From Savagea sp. (GTDB lineage: Bacteria; Bacillota; Bacilli; Bacillales_A; Planococcaceae): DNA of 8,276 nt. The notes under the pieces were generated by a model. That model was not told where the DNA came from and did not search any database. It worked only from the letters and a program-made list of their open reading frames with translations. Where the stretch lies: positions 1-8,276 of the forward strand of contig JASKZX010000046.1 in assembly GCA_030147435.1 (NCBI GenBank). The letters are read 5' to 3'. The position numbers were made by a program, and so were the translations under genes. This document shows positions 1 to 6,594 of this stretch, piece by piece. How positions within the stretch are numbered: position 1 is the first letter of the stretch; each line of letters opens with the position of its first letter.

Positions 1-662
1 TTCATAAAAATTCCGTGCTCTCGCGCCCAATTATCAATAAGTGATGTAACGAAGGAATTCATCTGACTTTTCGTCTGATCATCCATCCGTTGAGCGAGCT
101 CTTCATAGTTATCGATCAATAATACACCGATAACTGTTCGGTCCCCTTCATATAATTCTTTTACTTCTACACGATCGGTCACATCAAATAAATAAAAAAG
201 ACGATCATTTTTTCGATAATGCACATCATACATCCGGTCGCCTATTGCTACGTGGGAGACTAACTCTTTTTCTTCTTCAAATATTTCTTGCAGTATTTTT
301 GGAGCTCCCTGTAAAGACTCTCCAATTAATGAATTCACATGAAAGATATTACATGCATATTCATTTGCCCAGTCAATTTTCCCCTCGTCATCGACGAGTA
401 AAATTCCGATAGGCAACTGCAGTAAAGCTTCTTCGCCTACCCGTTTTAATCGGTAAGATAATGAGGCAATATGTTTCTCAGTCGATTGATACGTTCTCTC
501 TTCTTCTCGCCATATAACAGCAATCAAAAAAGTAAACGATACTGTATACAACAACCCGACCCAAAAATGAAATAAAAACAAACCAATTGCCCCGATATAC
601 CCCAAAATCGTCAATGCCGTAAGTGGCCAACGGATAAGGCGCTTACGAAATAGCGTCTCCAT
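1..662 (-). CDS. gdpP: GdpP, cyclic-di-AMP phosphodiesterase, N-terminal part (cut by window edge)
   Basis: This is the first 220 residues of the GdpP (YybT) family, usually about 650-660 residues, running off the left edge. GdpP is a membrane-bound enzyme that hydrolyses the second messenger c-di-AMP to pApA. Two membrane segments are seen at about 13-31 and 34-51, followed by the linker LSYRLKRVGEEAL (68-80), very close to the B. subtilis protein. A PAS domain spans about 80-165 (LPIGILLVDDEGKIDWAN), and the degenerate GGDEF domain begins at about 175 (VIGVLLIDNYEE, DDQTKSQMNS). The catalytic DHH/DHHA1 domain lies outside the window. The ATG at 662 is preceded by an AGAAGGG ribosome binding site. 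It follows yybS by 14 bp, so the two are probably co-transcribed. In B. subtilis rplI and dnaC follow, which would be expected just past this edge. Family identity is secure; activity cannot be judged without the DHH domain. Confidence 0.93.
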   Translation of the reverse strand, partial: METLFRKRLIRWPLTALTILGYIGAIGLFLFHFWVGLLYTVSFTFLIAVIWREEERTYQSTEKHIASLSYRLKRVGEEALLQLPIGILLVDDEGKIDWANEYACNIFHVNSLIGESLQGAPKILQEIFEEEKELVSHVAIGDRMYDVHYRKNDRLFYLFDVTDRVEVKELYEGDRTVIGVLLIDNYEELAQRMDDQTKSQMNSFVTSLIDNWAREHGIFM

Positions 663-676
663 CTTTTCCCTTCTTT

Positions 677-1606
677 CTACTCTTTTTTCTCAATCCATGC
701 CCGACGTAACCCAACATCAAACACCCCGACGAGAACAGTGAAAGATGCGAGGAAAATGGCTAAGACGAACAAAACGATTGTCCATCCTTTCGCTACTTTA
801 TAATGTTCTGTCATAAACTTAATAAATGCTAACCCTTGAACAAAAAATAATGTTTGGAAAATAATCATCGCATTTAATAAAGTGACTTGAGCACTTGATG
901 TCGGATCGAACGCCTCAAAAATAAAGAGAAGTAATAAGACACCATAAATAAACAATGTACTAACAGGTAGCAACATCTTACTAAAGCGTGGAAACTTCGG
1001 CACATTCATCCGCAAACGACGTGCAACCCAAAAGTTTACGACGACCATAATAAATGCCATAATTGTCACGCTGAGCATAAATAGCGCAGGGACAATTTGC
1101 ATTAAATGTGTAAAATTATTTTGTAACGTTTGCTCCATTTCTTTCGTCAATGAACCTGACTGCTCTAATACTTTTACCATTTGATCTTGCTGTGCCGACC
1201 ATAATTGTTGCAATTGCTCAACGACGTTTACATTGAATAACTGAATGGAGATGACATAAATAATAACGAGAGCGATCAGAAATACTGTTGAAGAAGCCAT
1301 CACCGTATAAAACTTCGACTTTTTCAAAGCAACTGCTTCTCCCATCACCCATCCGATTAAAGCAAATGTAATAGCAAATGGTGCTGCAAGTACCCCTCCG
1401 ATCAATGTACCGACAACACTTGCTACAGCTACAACCATCAATGTCGAGCGGCGGTCGTGACGTAATCGATAAATAAATATCGGCAACGTGCTAAAAAACA
1501 TTGTTACAACTCCGACGAGAGGAACGTACAATGTTAATAACTGAATGACCGCAAATAATGCGACCATCATTGCTCCTTCACTAAGCTTTCGCGCGTCTGA
1601 CTGCAT
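677..1606 (-). CDS. yybS: YybS family (DUF2232) polytopic membrane protein
   Basis: The product has 309 residues, the same length as I recall for B. subtilis YybS, and sits directly upstream of gdpP as in that species. Hydrophobic segments are visible at about 11-29, 31-47, 54-88 (probably two), 102-124, 170-194, 211-231, 242-263 and 275-297. A polar, glutamine-rich loop at about 125-168 separates the two halves. The C-terminus (RRAWIEKKE) is charged and probably cytoplasmic. No catalytic motif is visible. The biochemical role is not known to me; DUF2232 proteins are uncharacterised membrane proteins, and the conserved link with gdpP hints at a role in envelope or c-di-AMP physiology, which is inference. 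The ATG at 1606 has an AGAGAGG ribosome binding site 7 bases upstream. Assignment rests on length, topology and gene order together. Confidence 0.88.
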   Translation of the reverse strand: MQSDARKLSEGAMMVALFAVIQLLTLYVPLVGVVTMFFSTLPIFIYRLRHDRRSTLMVVAVASVVGTLIGGVLAAPFAITFALIGWVMGEAVALKKSKFYTVMASSTVFLIALVIIYVISIQLFNVNVVEQLQQLWSAQQDQMVKVLEQSGSLTKEMEQTLQNNFTHLMQIVPALFMLSVTIMAFIMVVVNFWVARRLRMNVPKFPRFSKMLLPVSTLFIYGVLLLLFIFEAFDPTSSAQVTLLNAMIIFQTLFFVQGLAFIKFMTEHYKVAKGWTIVLFVLAIFLASFTVLVGVFDVGLRRAWIEKKE

Positions 1607-1654
1607 AAGTCAACCTCTCTTTCTATCGTACCTTCTCTTCTATCATTCGTTCAT

Positions 1655-1663
1655 ATTGTACCA
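1655..1663 (-). promoter_or_regulatory. Candidate extended -10 promoter for yybS-gdpP
   Basis: On the minus strand the sequence TGGTACAAT gives a TGn extension followed by a TACAAT -10 hexamer (1655-1660), about 50 bp before the yybS start. No good -35 is present: only a T-rich run falls near the right distance. The terminator after rpsR lies upstream, so yybS-gdpP would need its own start such as this. The site was found by eye and is not confirmed. Confidence 0.4.
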
Positions 1664-1714
1664 TGACACGAAACGAGAAAAAAGCATTCGCCTATTGTTG
1701 GAATACGAAGAGAT

Positions 1715-1749
1715 AAAAAAACCGACCAGTGTAAATACACTAATCGGTT
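1715..1749 (-). terminator. Intrinsic terminator after rpsR
   Basis: Minus-strand RNA forms a hairpin of up to 14 pairs (arms 1736-1749 and 1720-1733), including two G-U pairs and a 2-base gap that in practice would open to a 4-base loop. It is followed directly by a run of U residues (down to 1715). It begins 10 bases after the rpsR stop codon, so it should end the rpsF-ssb-rpsR transcript and separate it from yybS-gdpP. Confidence 0.9.
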
Positions 1750-1759
1750 ATCATTTCTA

Positions 1760-1996
1760 TTAATACTCTTCAGATACGAATGGAAGTAATCCCATCATAC
1801 GTGCACGTTTAATAGCAAGTGTTAATTTACGTTGGTATTTCGCACTTGTTCCCGTGACACGGCGTGGTAAAATCTTACCGCGTTCTGAGATGAATTTTTT
1901 GAGTAAATCTGTGTCTTTGTAGTCGATGTATTTGATGTTATTTGAAGTGAAATAACATACTTTACGACGACGACGACCTCCGCGACGTGGTGCCAT
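1760..1996 (-). CDS. rpsR: 30S ribosomal protein S18
   Basis: The product has 78 residues and contains the S18 core [16 protein letters not shown] followed by [16 protein letters not shown], with a basic N-terminus ([15 protein letters not shown]). S18 binds the platform of the small ribosomal subunit as a heterodimer with S6. It has a single cysteine, so no zinc-ribbon variant is suggested. The start is set at the ATG at 1996, where AAGGAGGG (2005-2012) sits at the right distance; an in-frame upstream extension of 7 codons would run through that ribosome binding site and is rejected. It is the last gene of rpsF-ssb-rpsR, 40 bp after ssb, and is followed by a strong terminator. The C-terminal LLPFVSEEY matches the usual length of the family. 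Confidence 0.98.
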   Translation of the reverse strand: MAPRRGGRRRRKVCYFTSNNIKYIDYKDTDLLKKFISERGKILPRRVTGTSAKYQRKLTLAIKRARMMGLLPFVSEEY

Positions 1997-2036
1997 AACA
2001 AATTCCCTCCTTCTCAACTAACGAGTACGTTTACCA

Positions 2037-2579
2037 TTAGAAAGGTAAATCATCATCTGTCACATCGACAGAGCCGCTTTTTGCAAACGGATCATCGTTA
2101 ATATTTGTATGATTTTGTTCTGTTTGTGGCGATTGTGGCTGTGCATTTTGCTGAAATGTCGGTGCGCCTGTATTCGCTCCACCAAACGGTTGTTGTGGGC
2201 GATTTTGTTGAAAGCTCGGAGCACTGAAACCAGAAGATTCTTGACGTTTTTGAGCTACATTACGTGGCTCTAAAAACTGAACACTTTCTGCAACTACTTC
2301 TGTCACGTAAACGCGACGACCATCTTGTCCTTCGAAATTACGTGTCTCGATTCGTCCTTCTACACCAATAAGACTACCTTTACCTACGTATGTCGCTGTA
2401 TTTTCAGCTTGACGACGCCAGGCTACACAGTTAATAAAATCTGCTTCGTTTTCACCTTGTTGGTTTTTAAATGGACGATTGACAGCAAGTGTAAAATTCG
2501 TTACCGCAATTCCTGATTGGGTATATTTCAGCTCCGGATCTTTCGTTAAACGACCAACTAATACGACATTATTAATCAT
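2037..2579 (-). CDS. ssb: Single-stranded DNA-binding protein SSB
   Basis: The product has 180 residues, close to B. subtilis SsbA. It coats single-stranded DNA at replication forks and during repair, and recruits partner proteins through its tail. The OB-fold domain covers about 1-105, starting [17 protein letters not shown] and including [13 protein letters not shown] and the GVEGRIETR strand. Residues about 110-165 form a flexible linker rich in Gln, Asn and Pro. The acidic tip DDDLPF at 175-180 is the intact partner-docking motif. The ATG at 2579 has only a modest ribosome binding site (AAAGGGG, about 12 bases upstream). It lies between rpsF (47 bp upstream) and rpsR, the standard Bacillales arrangement, so it is expressed with the two ribosomal proteins. 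It is the essential housekeeping SSB type rather than a short competence paralogue, judging by the long linker and tip. Confidence 0.98.
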   Translation of the reverse strand: MINNVVLVGRLTKDPELKYTQSGIAVTNFTLAVNRPFKNQQGENEADFINCVAWRRQAENTATYVGKGSLIGVEGRIETRNFEGQDGRRVYVTEVVAESVQFLEPRNVAQKRQESSGFSAPSFQQNRPQQPFGGANTGAPTFQQNAQPQSPQTEQNHTNINDDPFAKSGSVDVTDDDLPF

Positions 2580-2626
2580 ATCAGCGTACAGCCCCTTTCA
2601 TTATTTTATCGTTAATTCCGACGATA

Positions 2627-2914
2627 TTATTCTGGAAGGCGAACAGTCATGTAACGAAGAACGTCTTCGTTCATGTTTGCAACGTGTGAGAATTCATCGA
2701 TCGCTTTACCTTCACCATTGAAAGTTACGAGATAGTAGAATCCTTCTTTGAAATCTTGAATCTCATAAGCGAAGCGGCGTTTGCCCCACTCTTTTGACTC
2801 GATGATTTCTGCACCATTGTTTGTTAAAACACCGTTAAGGCGCTCAACTAATGCTGTTTTCGCTTCTTCCTCCATTGTCGGTTGAAGAATGTACATTAAT
2901 TCATATTTTTTCAT
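2627..2914 (-). CDS. rpsF: 30S ribosomal protein S6
   Basis: The product is 95 residues, matching B. subtilis S6. It begins [12 protein letters not shown] and contains the family stretch [11 protein letters not shown], followed by a variable strand and [20 protein letters not shown]6 pairs with S18 on the platform of the 30S subunit. Two ATGs lie side by side (2917 and 2914) behind a very strong GGGAGGTG (2921-2928). The ATG at 2914 gives the usual S6 N-terminus and an 8-base gap from GGAGG, so it is preferred. A GTG at 2923 falls inside the ribosome binding site and cannot be the start. First gene of the rpsF-ssb-rpsR operon, with its own promoter at 2993-3021 and a leader of about 70 bases. 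Confidence 0.97.
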   Translation of the reverse strand: MKKYELMYILQPTMEEEAKTALVERLNGVLTNNGAEIIESKEWGKRRFAYEIQDFKEGFYYLVTFNGEGKAIDEFSHVANMNEDVLRYMTVRLPE

Positions 2915-2920
2915 CATTGT

Positions 2921-2928
2921 CACCTCCC
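2921..2928 (-). promoter_or_regulatory. Ribosome binding site that decides the rpsF start
   Basis: GGGAGGTG on the minus strand lies 5 bases (from GGAGG) before the ATG at 2917 and 8 bases before the ATG at 2914. It contains the in-frame GTG that would otherwise extend the gene, which rules that start out. Confidence 0.85.
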
Positions 2929-2939
2929 TATGGACTTTG

Positions 2940-2958
2940 GTCTACAATAGTTGTAGAC
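2940..2958 (-). promoter_or_regulatory. Hairpin in the rpsF leader, candidate autoregulatory element
   Basis: The untranslated leader of rpsF contains a perfect 8-bp inverted repeat, GTCTACAA / TTGTAGAC, around a 3-base centre, ending 11-12 bases before the ribosome binding site. A second weaker pairing (GAGTA with TACTC, about 2965-2983) lies just upstream. Many bacteria carry an S6:S18-binding leader RNA before rpsF, which gives feedback control, so a structured element is expected here. The CCG bulge that I recall as its hallmark was not found, so the assignment to that family is uncertain; the hairpin itself is plain. Confidence 0.45.
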
Positions 2959-2981
2959 AAGGAGTACGAACTTTCTATACT
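2954..2981 (+). promoter_or_regulatory. Candidate promoter for the plus-strand zincin gene
   Basis: TAGACA (2954-2959) and TATACT (2976-2981) with a 16-bp spacer match the housekeeping sigma consensus at 5 of 6 positions each. Transcription would begin near 2988 and read into the gene starting at 3058 with a leader of about 70 bases. The -35 falls inside the rpsF leader hairpin and the -10 lies 11 bp from the -10 of the opposing rpsF promoter. Confidence 0.55.
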
Positions 2982-2992
2982 CACATCGACTA

Positions 2993-3021
2993 ATTCTATC
3001 ATAGGACCTTTCAAAGTTCAA
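2993..3021 (-). promoter_or_regulatory. Promoter of the rpsF-ssb-rpsR operon
   Basis: On the minus strand TTGAAC (3016-3021) and TAGAAT (2993-2998) are separated by exactly 17 bp, a near-ideal vegetative sigma factor promoter. Transcription should start near 2986, giving a leader of about 70 bases before rpsF. Confidence 0.8.
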
Positions 3022-3057
3022 TTGTTTTCTATTCAATTTAAGAAAGGATGACAAAAA

Positions 3058-3594
3058 TTGAAACAACCTGATGAAACTTTGTATTTCTCTTTAGATTCAC
3101 TCGCAAAAAGCGCATTACAATGGCTCATTTATTCAACAATTTTTCTTTTTTCTATCCATTTTCTTTTATATCGAGAGTGGAATTTTTCATTTAGATGGTA
3201 TGACCCCTTTTTATTTATAGGTGGCTACCTCTTGCTCATTATTTTACACGAAGTGTTTCATCTGATCGGATTTCGAATATTTGGAAACGTCCCATGGAAA
3301 GACATGACATATGGCGTTGATTTTAAGCGTGGCATCGCTTATGCTAGCCACCCGCATGTTTTATCCAATCGTGCAATGAAAGCGGCACTACTTTTACCTT
3401 TTTGGATGACTGCTTTCATTCCTGCAGTACTCGGTCTCATTTACGACAATGGACATTTATTATTACTCGCAGCTTTTTTAACGAGCGGAGCTGCTGGAGA
3501 TTTTGCAATGTATCAACAACTTCGACGCTTTCCAAACGATTTCGGCGTAAAAGATCATCCAACAGAACCGAGACTCTTCATTTTTTACAAATGA
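3058..3594 (+). CDS. DUF3267-type membrane protein, putative zinc metalloprotease
   Basis: The 178-residue product has hydrophobic segments at about 21-38, 50-70, 109-128 and 131-146. The second one carries HEVFH (64-68), an HEXXH zinc-binding motif placed inside the membrane, and SGAAGDFAM (143-151) supplies an acidic residue (D148) that could be the third ligand. This pattern fits the DUF3267 putative zincin peptidase family; the substrate is unknown. The start is TTG at 3058, with AGAAAGGA 9 bases upstream. An ATG at 3048 is out of frame and meets a stop after seven codons. It is the only plus-strand gene here, divergent from rpsF and convergent with the ABC ATPase gene, and appears to be transcribed alone. 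The family call is fairly firm; catalytic activity is inferred from the motif only. Confidence 0.82.
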   Translation: MKQPDETLYFSLDSLAKSALQWLIYSTIFLFSIHFLLYREWNFSFRWYDPFLFIGGYLLLIILHEVFHLIGFRIFGNVPWKDMTYGVDFKRGIAYASHPHVLSNRAMKAALLLPFWMTAFIPAVLGLIYDNGHLLLLAAFLTSGAAGDFAMYQQLRRFPNDFGVKDHPTEPRLFIFYK

Positions 3595-3654
3595 TATCCA
3601 CAAATTCATACTTATCCCCACATTGTACACAACTTTGTGGATAAGTGGGGATAA
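3594..3654. promoter_or_regulatory. Cluster of DnaA-box-like sequences
   Basis: Within 61 bp lie one perfect DnaA box, TTATCCACA, on the minus strand (3636-3644), and three single-mismatch relatives: ATATCCACA plus (3594-3602), TTATCCCCA plus (3612-3620) and TTATCCCCA minus (3646-3654). A two-mismatch copy, TTGTACACA, is at 3623-3631, and TTATCCTCA lies further on at 3722-3730 inside the ATPase gene. The two minus-strand boxes are spaced exactly 10 bp, one helical turn. The replication initiator DnaA binds such 9-mers, and clusters outside the origin that modulate initiation are known in B. subtilis. Binding is inferred from sequence alone. Confidence 0.6.
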
Positions 3655-3656
3655 GT
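3610..3656. repeat. 12-bp inverted repeat in a convergent intergenic gap
   Basis: Arms 3610-3621 (ACTTATCCCCAC) and 3645-3656 are perfect inverted copies around a 23-base centre. Each arm contains a DnaA-box-like 9-mer. The gap separates the ends of two convergent genes, so the RNA hairpin might also help stop transcription, but no U run follows it on either strand. It is therefore not a normal intrinsic terminator. Confidence 0.8.
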
Positions 3657-3657
3657 G

Positions 3658-4338
3658 TTAATTCGATGAGGAAATCAGTCGTACTTTCTTTCCTTCATCT
3701 TCGAGTAATTGTTTATAATAGTTATCCTCACCTAATAAAAAAATTTCATCTGTTAATTCAACTAATTCATCTAAATCATGAGAAATATGAAGAAGAGTCA
3801 TCCCTTCCTGTTGTAATGTTTTTAAAAAAGCACCAATCTCTCTTTTCGAACGTAAATCAATACCTACCGTCGGCTCATCTAATAATAAAAGCTGTGGACG
3901 ATGAATGAGTGTCAGTGCAATATTTAATTTACGTTTCATTCCTCCTGATAATTGAGTCACTTTTTCTTCCCAACGATGTAAAGAAAGATTTTCACAAATC
4001 GTACGTAACTCTTCTTCTGTTAATTGAGTCGGTGCTAATTTTGCAAAAAACAGCATATTCTCTTTTACCGTTAACTGATCCCATAATGCTAATTCTTGAG
4101 GGACATATCCGATGAACTGACGGATCGTAGCAATATCTTCGTCATACGTATAATTTTTATAACGAATAACTCCATGATCTTTTTCTTCCACTGTTGCTAA
4201 AACTTTAAGCAGTGTCGACTTTCCAGCACCATTTGCTCCTACAATCCCTATCCATTGTCCTTCTTCTACTGTAAACGACACATTTTCTAACACTTTTCGT
4301 TTCCCGTAAAACTTCGCAACTTGATGTACGTGTAACAT
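3658..4338 (-). CDS. ABC transporter ATP-binding protein (ABC-2 exporter type)
   Basis: The 226-residue product is a compact ATPase of the export class. Walker A is GANGAGKST (34-42), the Q-loop is Q81 in YVPQE, the signature is LSGGM (130-134), Walker B is LLLLDEP (150-156), the D-loop is GID (159-161) and the switch histidine is H187 in HISHD. All catalytic elements are intact. It should dimerise under the two membrane subunits encoded just upstream and drive export by ATP hydrolysis. Its ATG abuts the stop of the preceding permease (TGA|ATG), with AGAGGAG upstream, so it is translationally coupled. The sequence resembles the CcmA/NatA/LnrL type of exporters acting on antibiotics, lipids or ions; the cargo cannot be told from the ATPase. 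It is the last gene of its operon, and its end lies 63 bp from the end of the convergent zincin gene. Confidence 0.93.
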   Translation of the reverse strand: MLHVHQVAKFYGKRKVLENVSFTVEEGQWIGIVGANGAGKSTLLKVLATVEEKDHGVIRYKNYTYDEDIATIRQFIGYVPQELALWDQLTVKENMLFFAKLAPTQLTEEELRTICENLSLHRWEEKVTQLSGGMKRKLNIALTLIHRPQLLLLDEPTVGIDLRSKREIGAFLKTLQQEGMTLLHISHDLDELVELTDEIFLLGEDNYYKQLLEDEGKKVRLISSSN

Positions 4339-5388
4339 TCAATCTCTCCTCTTAACTACTAACAATCCACTCATTCCTACAATAAATAAAACCGGAAGAA
4401 CGTTATGCCATAAAGCAAGTAAAGGATGCATCGAAATAATTCCTTTTTGTGTAACTAAAAAGTGAAACATCCATGCACTTACTGTCAGTAATATACTCAC
4501 TAAAAATCCCCAACGGTCATAACTCGAAACAGAAGTCGTATATAATACGAGGACAAACGCACCTAATGACAGTGCTAATCGATAACTAAACAAATGGAGA
4601 AATGATAAGTTCAAACTAAAGAGAACATTAGCCAACAAATCCATCCCTAACATCATCATTGAGACGAGGACAACTCCGACGAATAAATAACGAAATGTCG
4701 TCGTGCGATAAAACAACAATCGAAGAGACAATGGCCCTTCTCTTTGCATGCGAATGAGTCGAAAACAAAAAATAGTACTCCATAAAGATAAAATGGACCA
4801 AACCATCAATGGCACTTCATCGACTTCACTTACTTCTTCCTTTTGATGATAAGCAACTTCTAATAATGTTCTCTTCTTTTTTCTCTCGTCTAAAACTTTT
4901 TCAATCCATGATGCATCTATTGAAAGATTCACCTCTTTTTGAATAACCGCGACCGCATGTATTGTACTTGCTGCTTCATTGATAGAAGACAATATCATTT
5001 CTTTTGCCGGAAAATAACCAAAAGATTGCGACGTTCGTTTCGTTACAAGCGTTCGAGACAAGCGCTCTTTTTGCATGCCTTCTCCAAAACCTTTTTTGAC
5101 GATCCAAATACTATCTACCTTTCGCGCAAGTAAAAGTTGTTCTGCCTCGCGCACATTTTCCATTACTTTTACATCTAACAATTCCTCACGCTGCAAGTCA
5201 TCTAACAACTGCTCTGAATAACTGCTCCGATCTTCATCAATATATGCAATAGGAATGAACCACTCATCTTTATTCATATTTATAAAATAAAGAAAGATAT
5301 ACGTTCCGATTAAAGGAATAATGAGCAAAAATAACAGAAGTACTCTCCTCTTTTTCAACAATGCCCATTGACTCTTCCACAATTTCAT
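4339..5388 (-). CDS. ABC-2 type transporter permease, second subunit
   Basis: The 349-residue product has a basic N-terminus (MKLWKSQWALLKKRR), a first membrane segment at about 15-36, a large extracytoplasmic domain (about 37-192), then five membrane segments near 194-212, 232-256, 270-285, 294-312 and 326-345. This is the ABC2_membrane_3 layout. The start is taken at 5388, where ATG overlaps the upstream stop as ATGA; an open frame continues 21 codons upstream to 5451 but only because it overlaps the end of the neighbouring gene. It probably pairs with the permease encoded just upstream, to which it is similar in plan but clearly diverged in sequence, forming a heterodimeric channel with the downstream ATPase. 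B. subtilis LnrLMN (linearmycin resistance) has the same one-ATPase, two-permease set, but the cargo here is unknown. Confidence 0.86.
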   Translation of the reverse strand: MKLWKSQWALLKKRRVLLLFLLIIPLIGTYIFLYFINMNKDEWFIPIAYIDEDRSSYSEQLLDDLQREELLDVKVMENVREAEQLLLARKVDSIWIVKKGFGEGMQKERLSRTLVTKRTSQSFGYFPAKEMILSSINEAASTIHAVAVIQKEVNLSIDASWIEKVLDERKKKRTLLEVAYHQKEEVSEVDEVPLMVWSILSLWSTIFCFRLIRMQREGPLSLRLLFYRTTTFRYLFVGVVLVSMMMLGMDLLANVLFSLNLSFLHLFSYRLALSLGAFVLVLYTTSVSSYDRWGFLVSILLTVSAWMFHFLVTQKGIISMHPLLALWHNVLPVLFIVGMSGLLVVKRRD

Positions 5389-6578
5389 TCGACTCGTTCC
5401 CTTCGTTGCAAAATTATCCAAAAGATAAAGAGCGCAATACATGTTATACATTGCACAAAAATAGGAGCGGTAAATTGATCATCGATTAACAAGTCTTCAA
5501 GTGCTGTTAAAAACTCTGTACTATAAAGAAAATCCGCTACTTGTTGCACCATAAACGGAGCATAAAGTAAAGGAATTATGCCTCCACTCAGTACTACAAG
5601 TATGATTAAAACAAAAAACTGTGTCAGTCGAACAACACTCAAAGTAACTACTCGCTCAATGATTGAAAGTAAAAGCAAAGTAGAACTCATTAAAAGAACG
5701 AACGATATGAACAACCAAAAATAATCTGTCAAAACGAGGTGTACTGGAAGTAAATAACTAAGGGCTCCGACTATCCCAACGCTCAGTATAGTCATGACAA
5801 ACAAAGTAAGTAAGATGCGAACACCTTCGATTAATATCATAGGCACATTATATAGCTGCAAACGTAAACGAATCGGTTGTGGAAAGGTTTGACCGAAAAA
5901 CTGATAAAACAACCATGTCCAAAGTAAAGTAATCCAAAAAGCGAAACGAATCCCCCAATAAACCACTGGACGATCACTACTCGTCTGTTGCAATATTTCC
6001 TCTTCTAGAATGCGGTCTTTCGCAACAATTTGCATCGCATAATGCATAAATTGCTCAAACATTTGTTCATCTCTCGCTTCTTTAGATAACCCTTCTTCTT
6101 TAGCAAACTGATGAATTGTTAAAATAGCTGCTTGAGACTCATTAATCGAACGAGCAATACTTTGAGCAAGTGTATATAACATATAGCTTTCTAACCTTCC
6201 ACGCCCCGTATCATAAATATCTAACGTCACTGAACGTCCTTTATATAAATCAGAAGTAAAGTCCTTAGGAATAAGAAGCGCACCACGATAAGATTCAACA
6301 TCTTTTAACGATTGAACTCTTTGAAAAGCAACGTGTCCATCTAGCCATTGACCTTCTTCTAGAAGAGAAAGAAATACTTCTGTTTCTTCAGATTGATCTG
6401 CATCAATGACAGCATATGTAATAACTCCTTCATCTTTTCCAAACAAACTCCACCCGATCGCTCCAGCGAGCAATCCAACGAATAAAAAAGGAAAAAGCAA
6501 TCGAAGGAAGAAAGAAAACTTTCTTCGCTTCCATTGCTCATAAAGTTGTTGAAAAAGATAAATAACCTTTTTCATCAC
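5385..6578 (-). CDS. ABC-2 type transporter permease, first subunit
   Basis: The product has 397 residues in the ABC2_membrane_3 plan. A basic amphipathic N-terminus leads to a membrane segment at about 24-45, then a 160-residue extracytoplasmic domain (YAVIDADQSEETEVFLSLL, LLIPKDFTSDLYKG, NESQAAILTIHQFAKEEG), and five further segments near 206-228, 247-272, 286-306, 318-336 and 371-391. The extracytoplasmic domain resembles that of YhgE/LnrM-type exporters. The start is GTG at 6578, with GAGGG 8 bases upstream; the next codon is ATG (6575), which is the alternative. The gap to the preceding 487-residue gene is 16 bp and the end overlaps the next permease by 4 bp, so the four genes look like one transcript. 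The cargo is unknown. Confidence 0.87.
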   Translation of the reverse strand: MMKKVIYLFQQLYEQWKRRKFSFFLRLLFPFLFVGLLAGAIGWSLFGKDEGVITYAVIDADQSEETEVFLSLLEEGQWLDGHVAFQRVQSLKDVESYRGALLIPKDFTSDLYKGRSVTLDIYDTGRGRLESYMLYTLAQSIARSINESQAAILTIHQFAKEEGLSKEARDEQMFEQFMHYAMQIVAKDRILEEEILQQTSSDRPVVYWGIRFAFWITLLWTWLFYQFFGQTFPQPIRLRLQLYNVPMILIEGVRILLTLFVMTILSVGIVGALSYLLPVHLVLTDYFWLFISFVLLMSSTLLLLSIIERVVTLSVVRLTQFFVLIILVVLSGGIIPLLYAPFMVQQVADFLYSTEFLTALEDLLIDDQFTAPIFVQCITCIALFIFWIILQRRERVE

Positions 6579-6594
6579 ACTTCAGTCCCTCGCC

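Noticed and set aside
1997..2017. A 7-codon upstream extension of rpsR
   Set aside because: It reads through the AAGGAGGG ribosome binding site, and S18 proteins of this group begin with MA-rich basic sequence as at 1996.
2915..2923. GTG or first ATG as the rpsF start
   Set aside because: The GTG is part of the ribosome binding site. The ATG at 2917 is possible but gives one extra Met and tighter spacing than 2914.
3594..3654. The box cluster as the chromosomal origin oriC itself
   Set aside because: There is no dnaA or dnaN beside it, no AT-rich unwinding stretch, and only about 60 bp of boxes; a secondary DnaA-binding site fits better.
3610..3656. Inverted repeat as a two-way intrinsic terminator for the convergent genes
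   Set aside because: The 12-bp arms surround a 23-base centre and no U run follows on either strand, while the arms match DnaA-box-like sequences.
3402..3908. Plus-strand open frames within and after the zincin gene
   Set aside because: They lie in alternative frames of, or antisense to, the zincin and ATPase genes and show no recognisable protein character.
5389..5451. A 21-codon N-terminal extension of the second permease
   Set aside because: The extension overlaps the coding end of the first permease, and the ATG at 5388 forms an ATGA junction with a ribosome-binding-like AAGGG upstream and gives a normal basic N-terminus before the first membrane segment.
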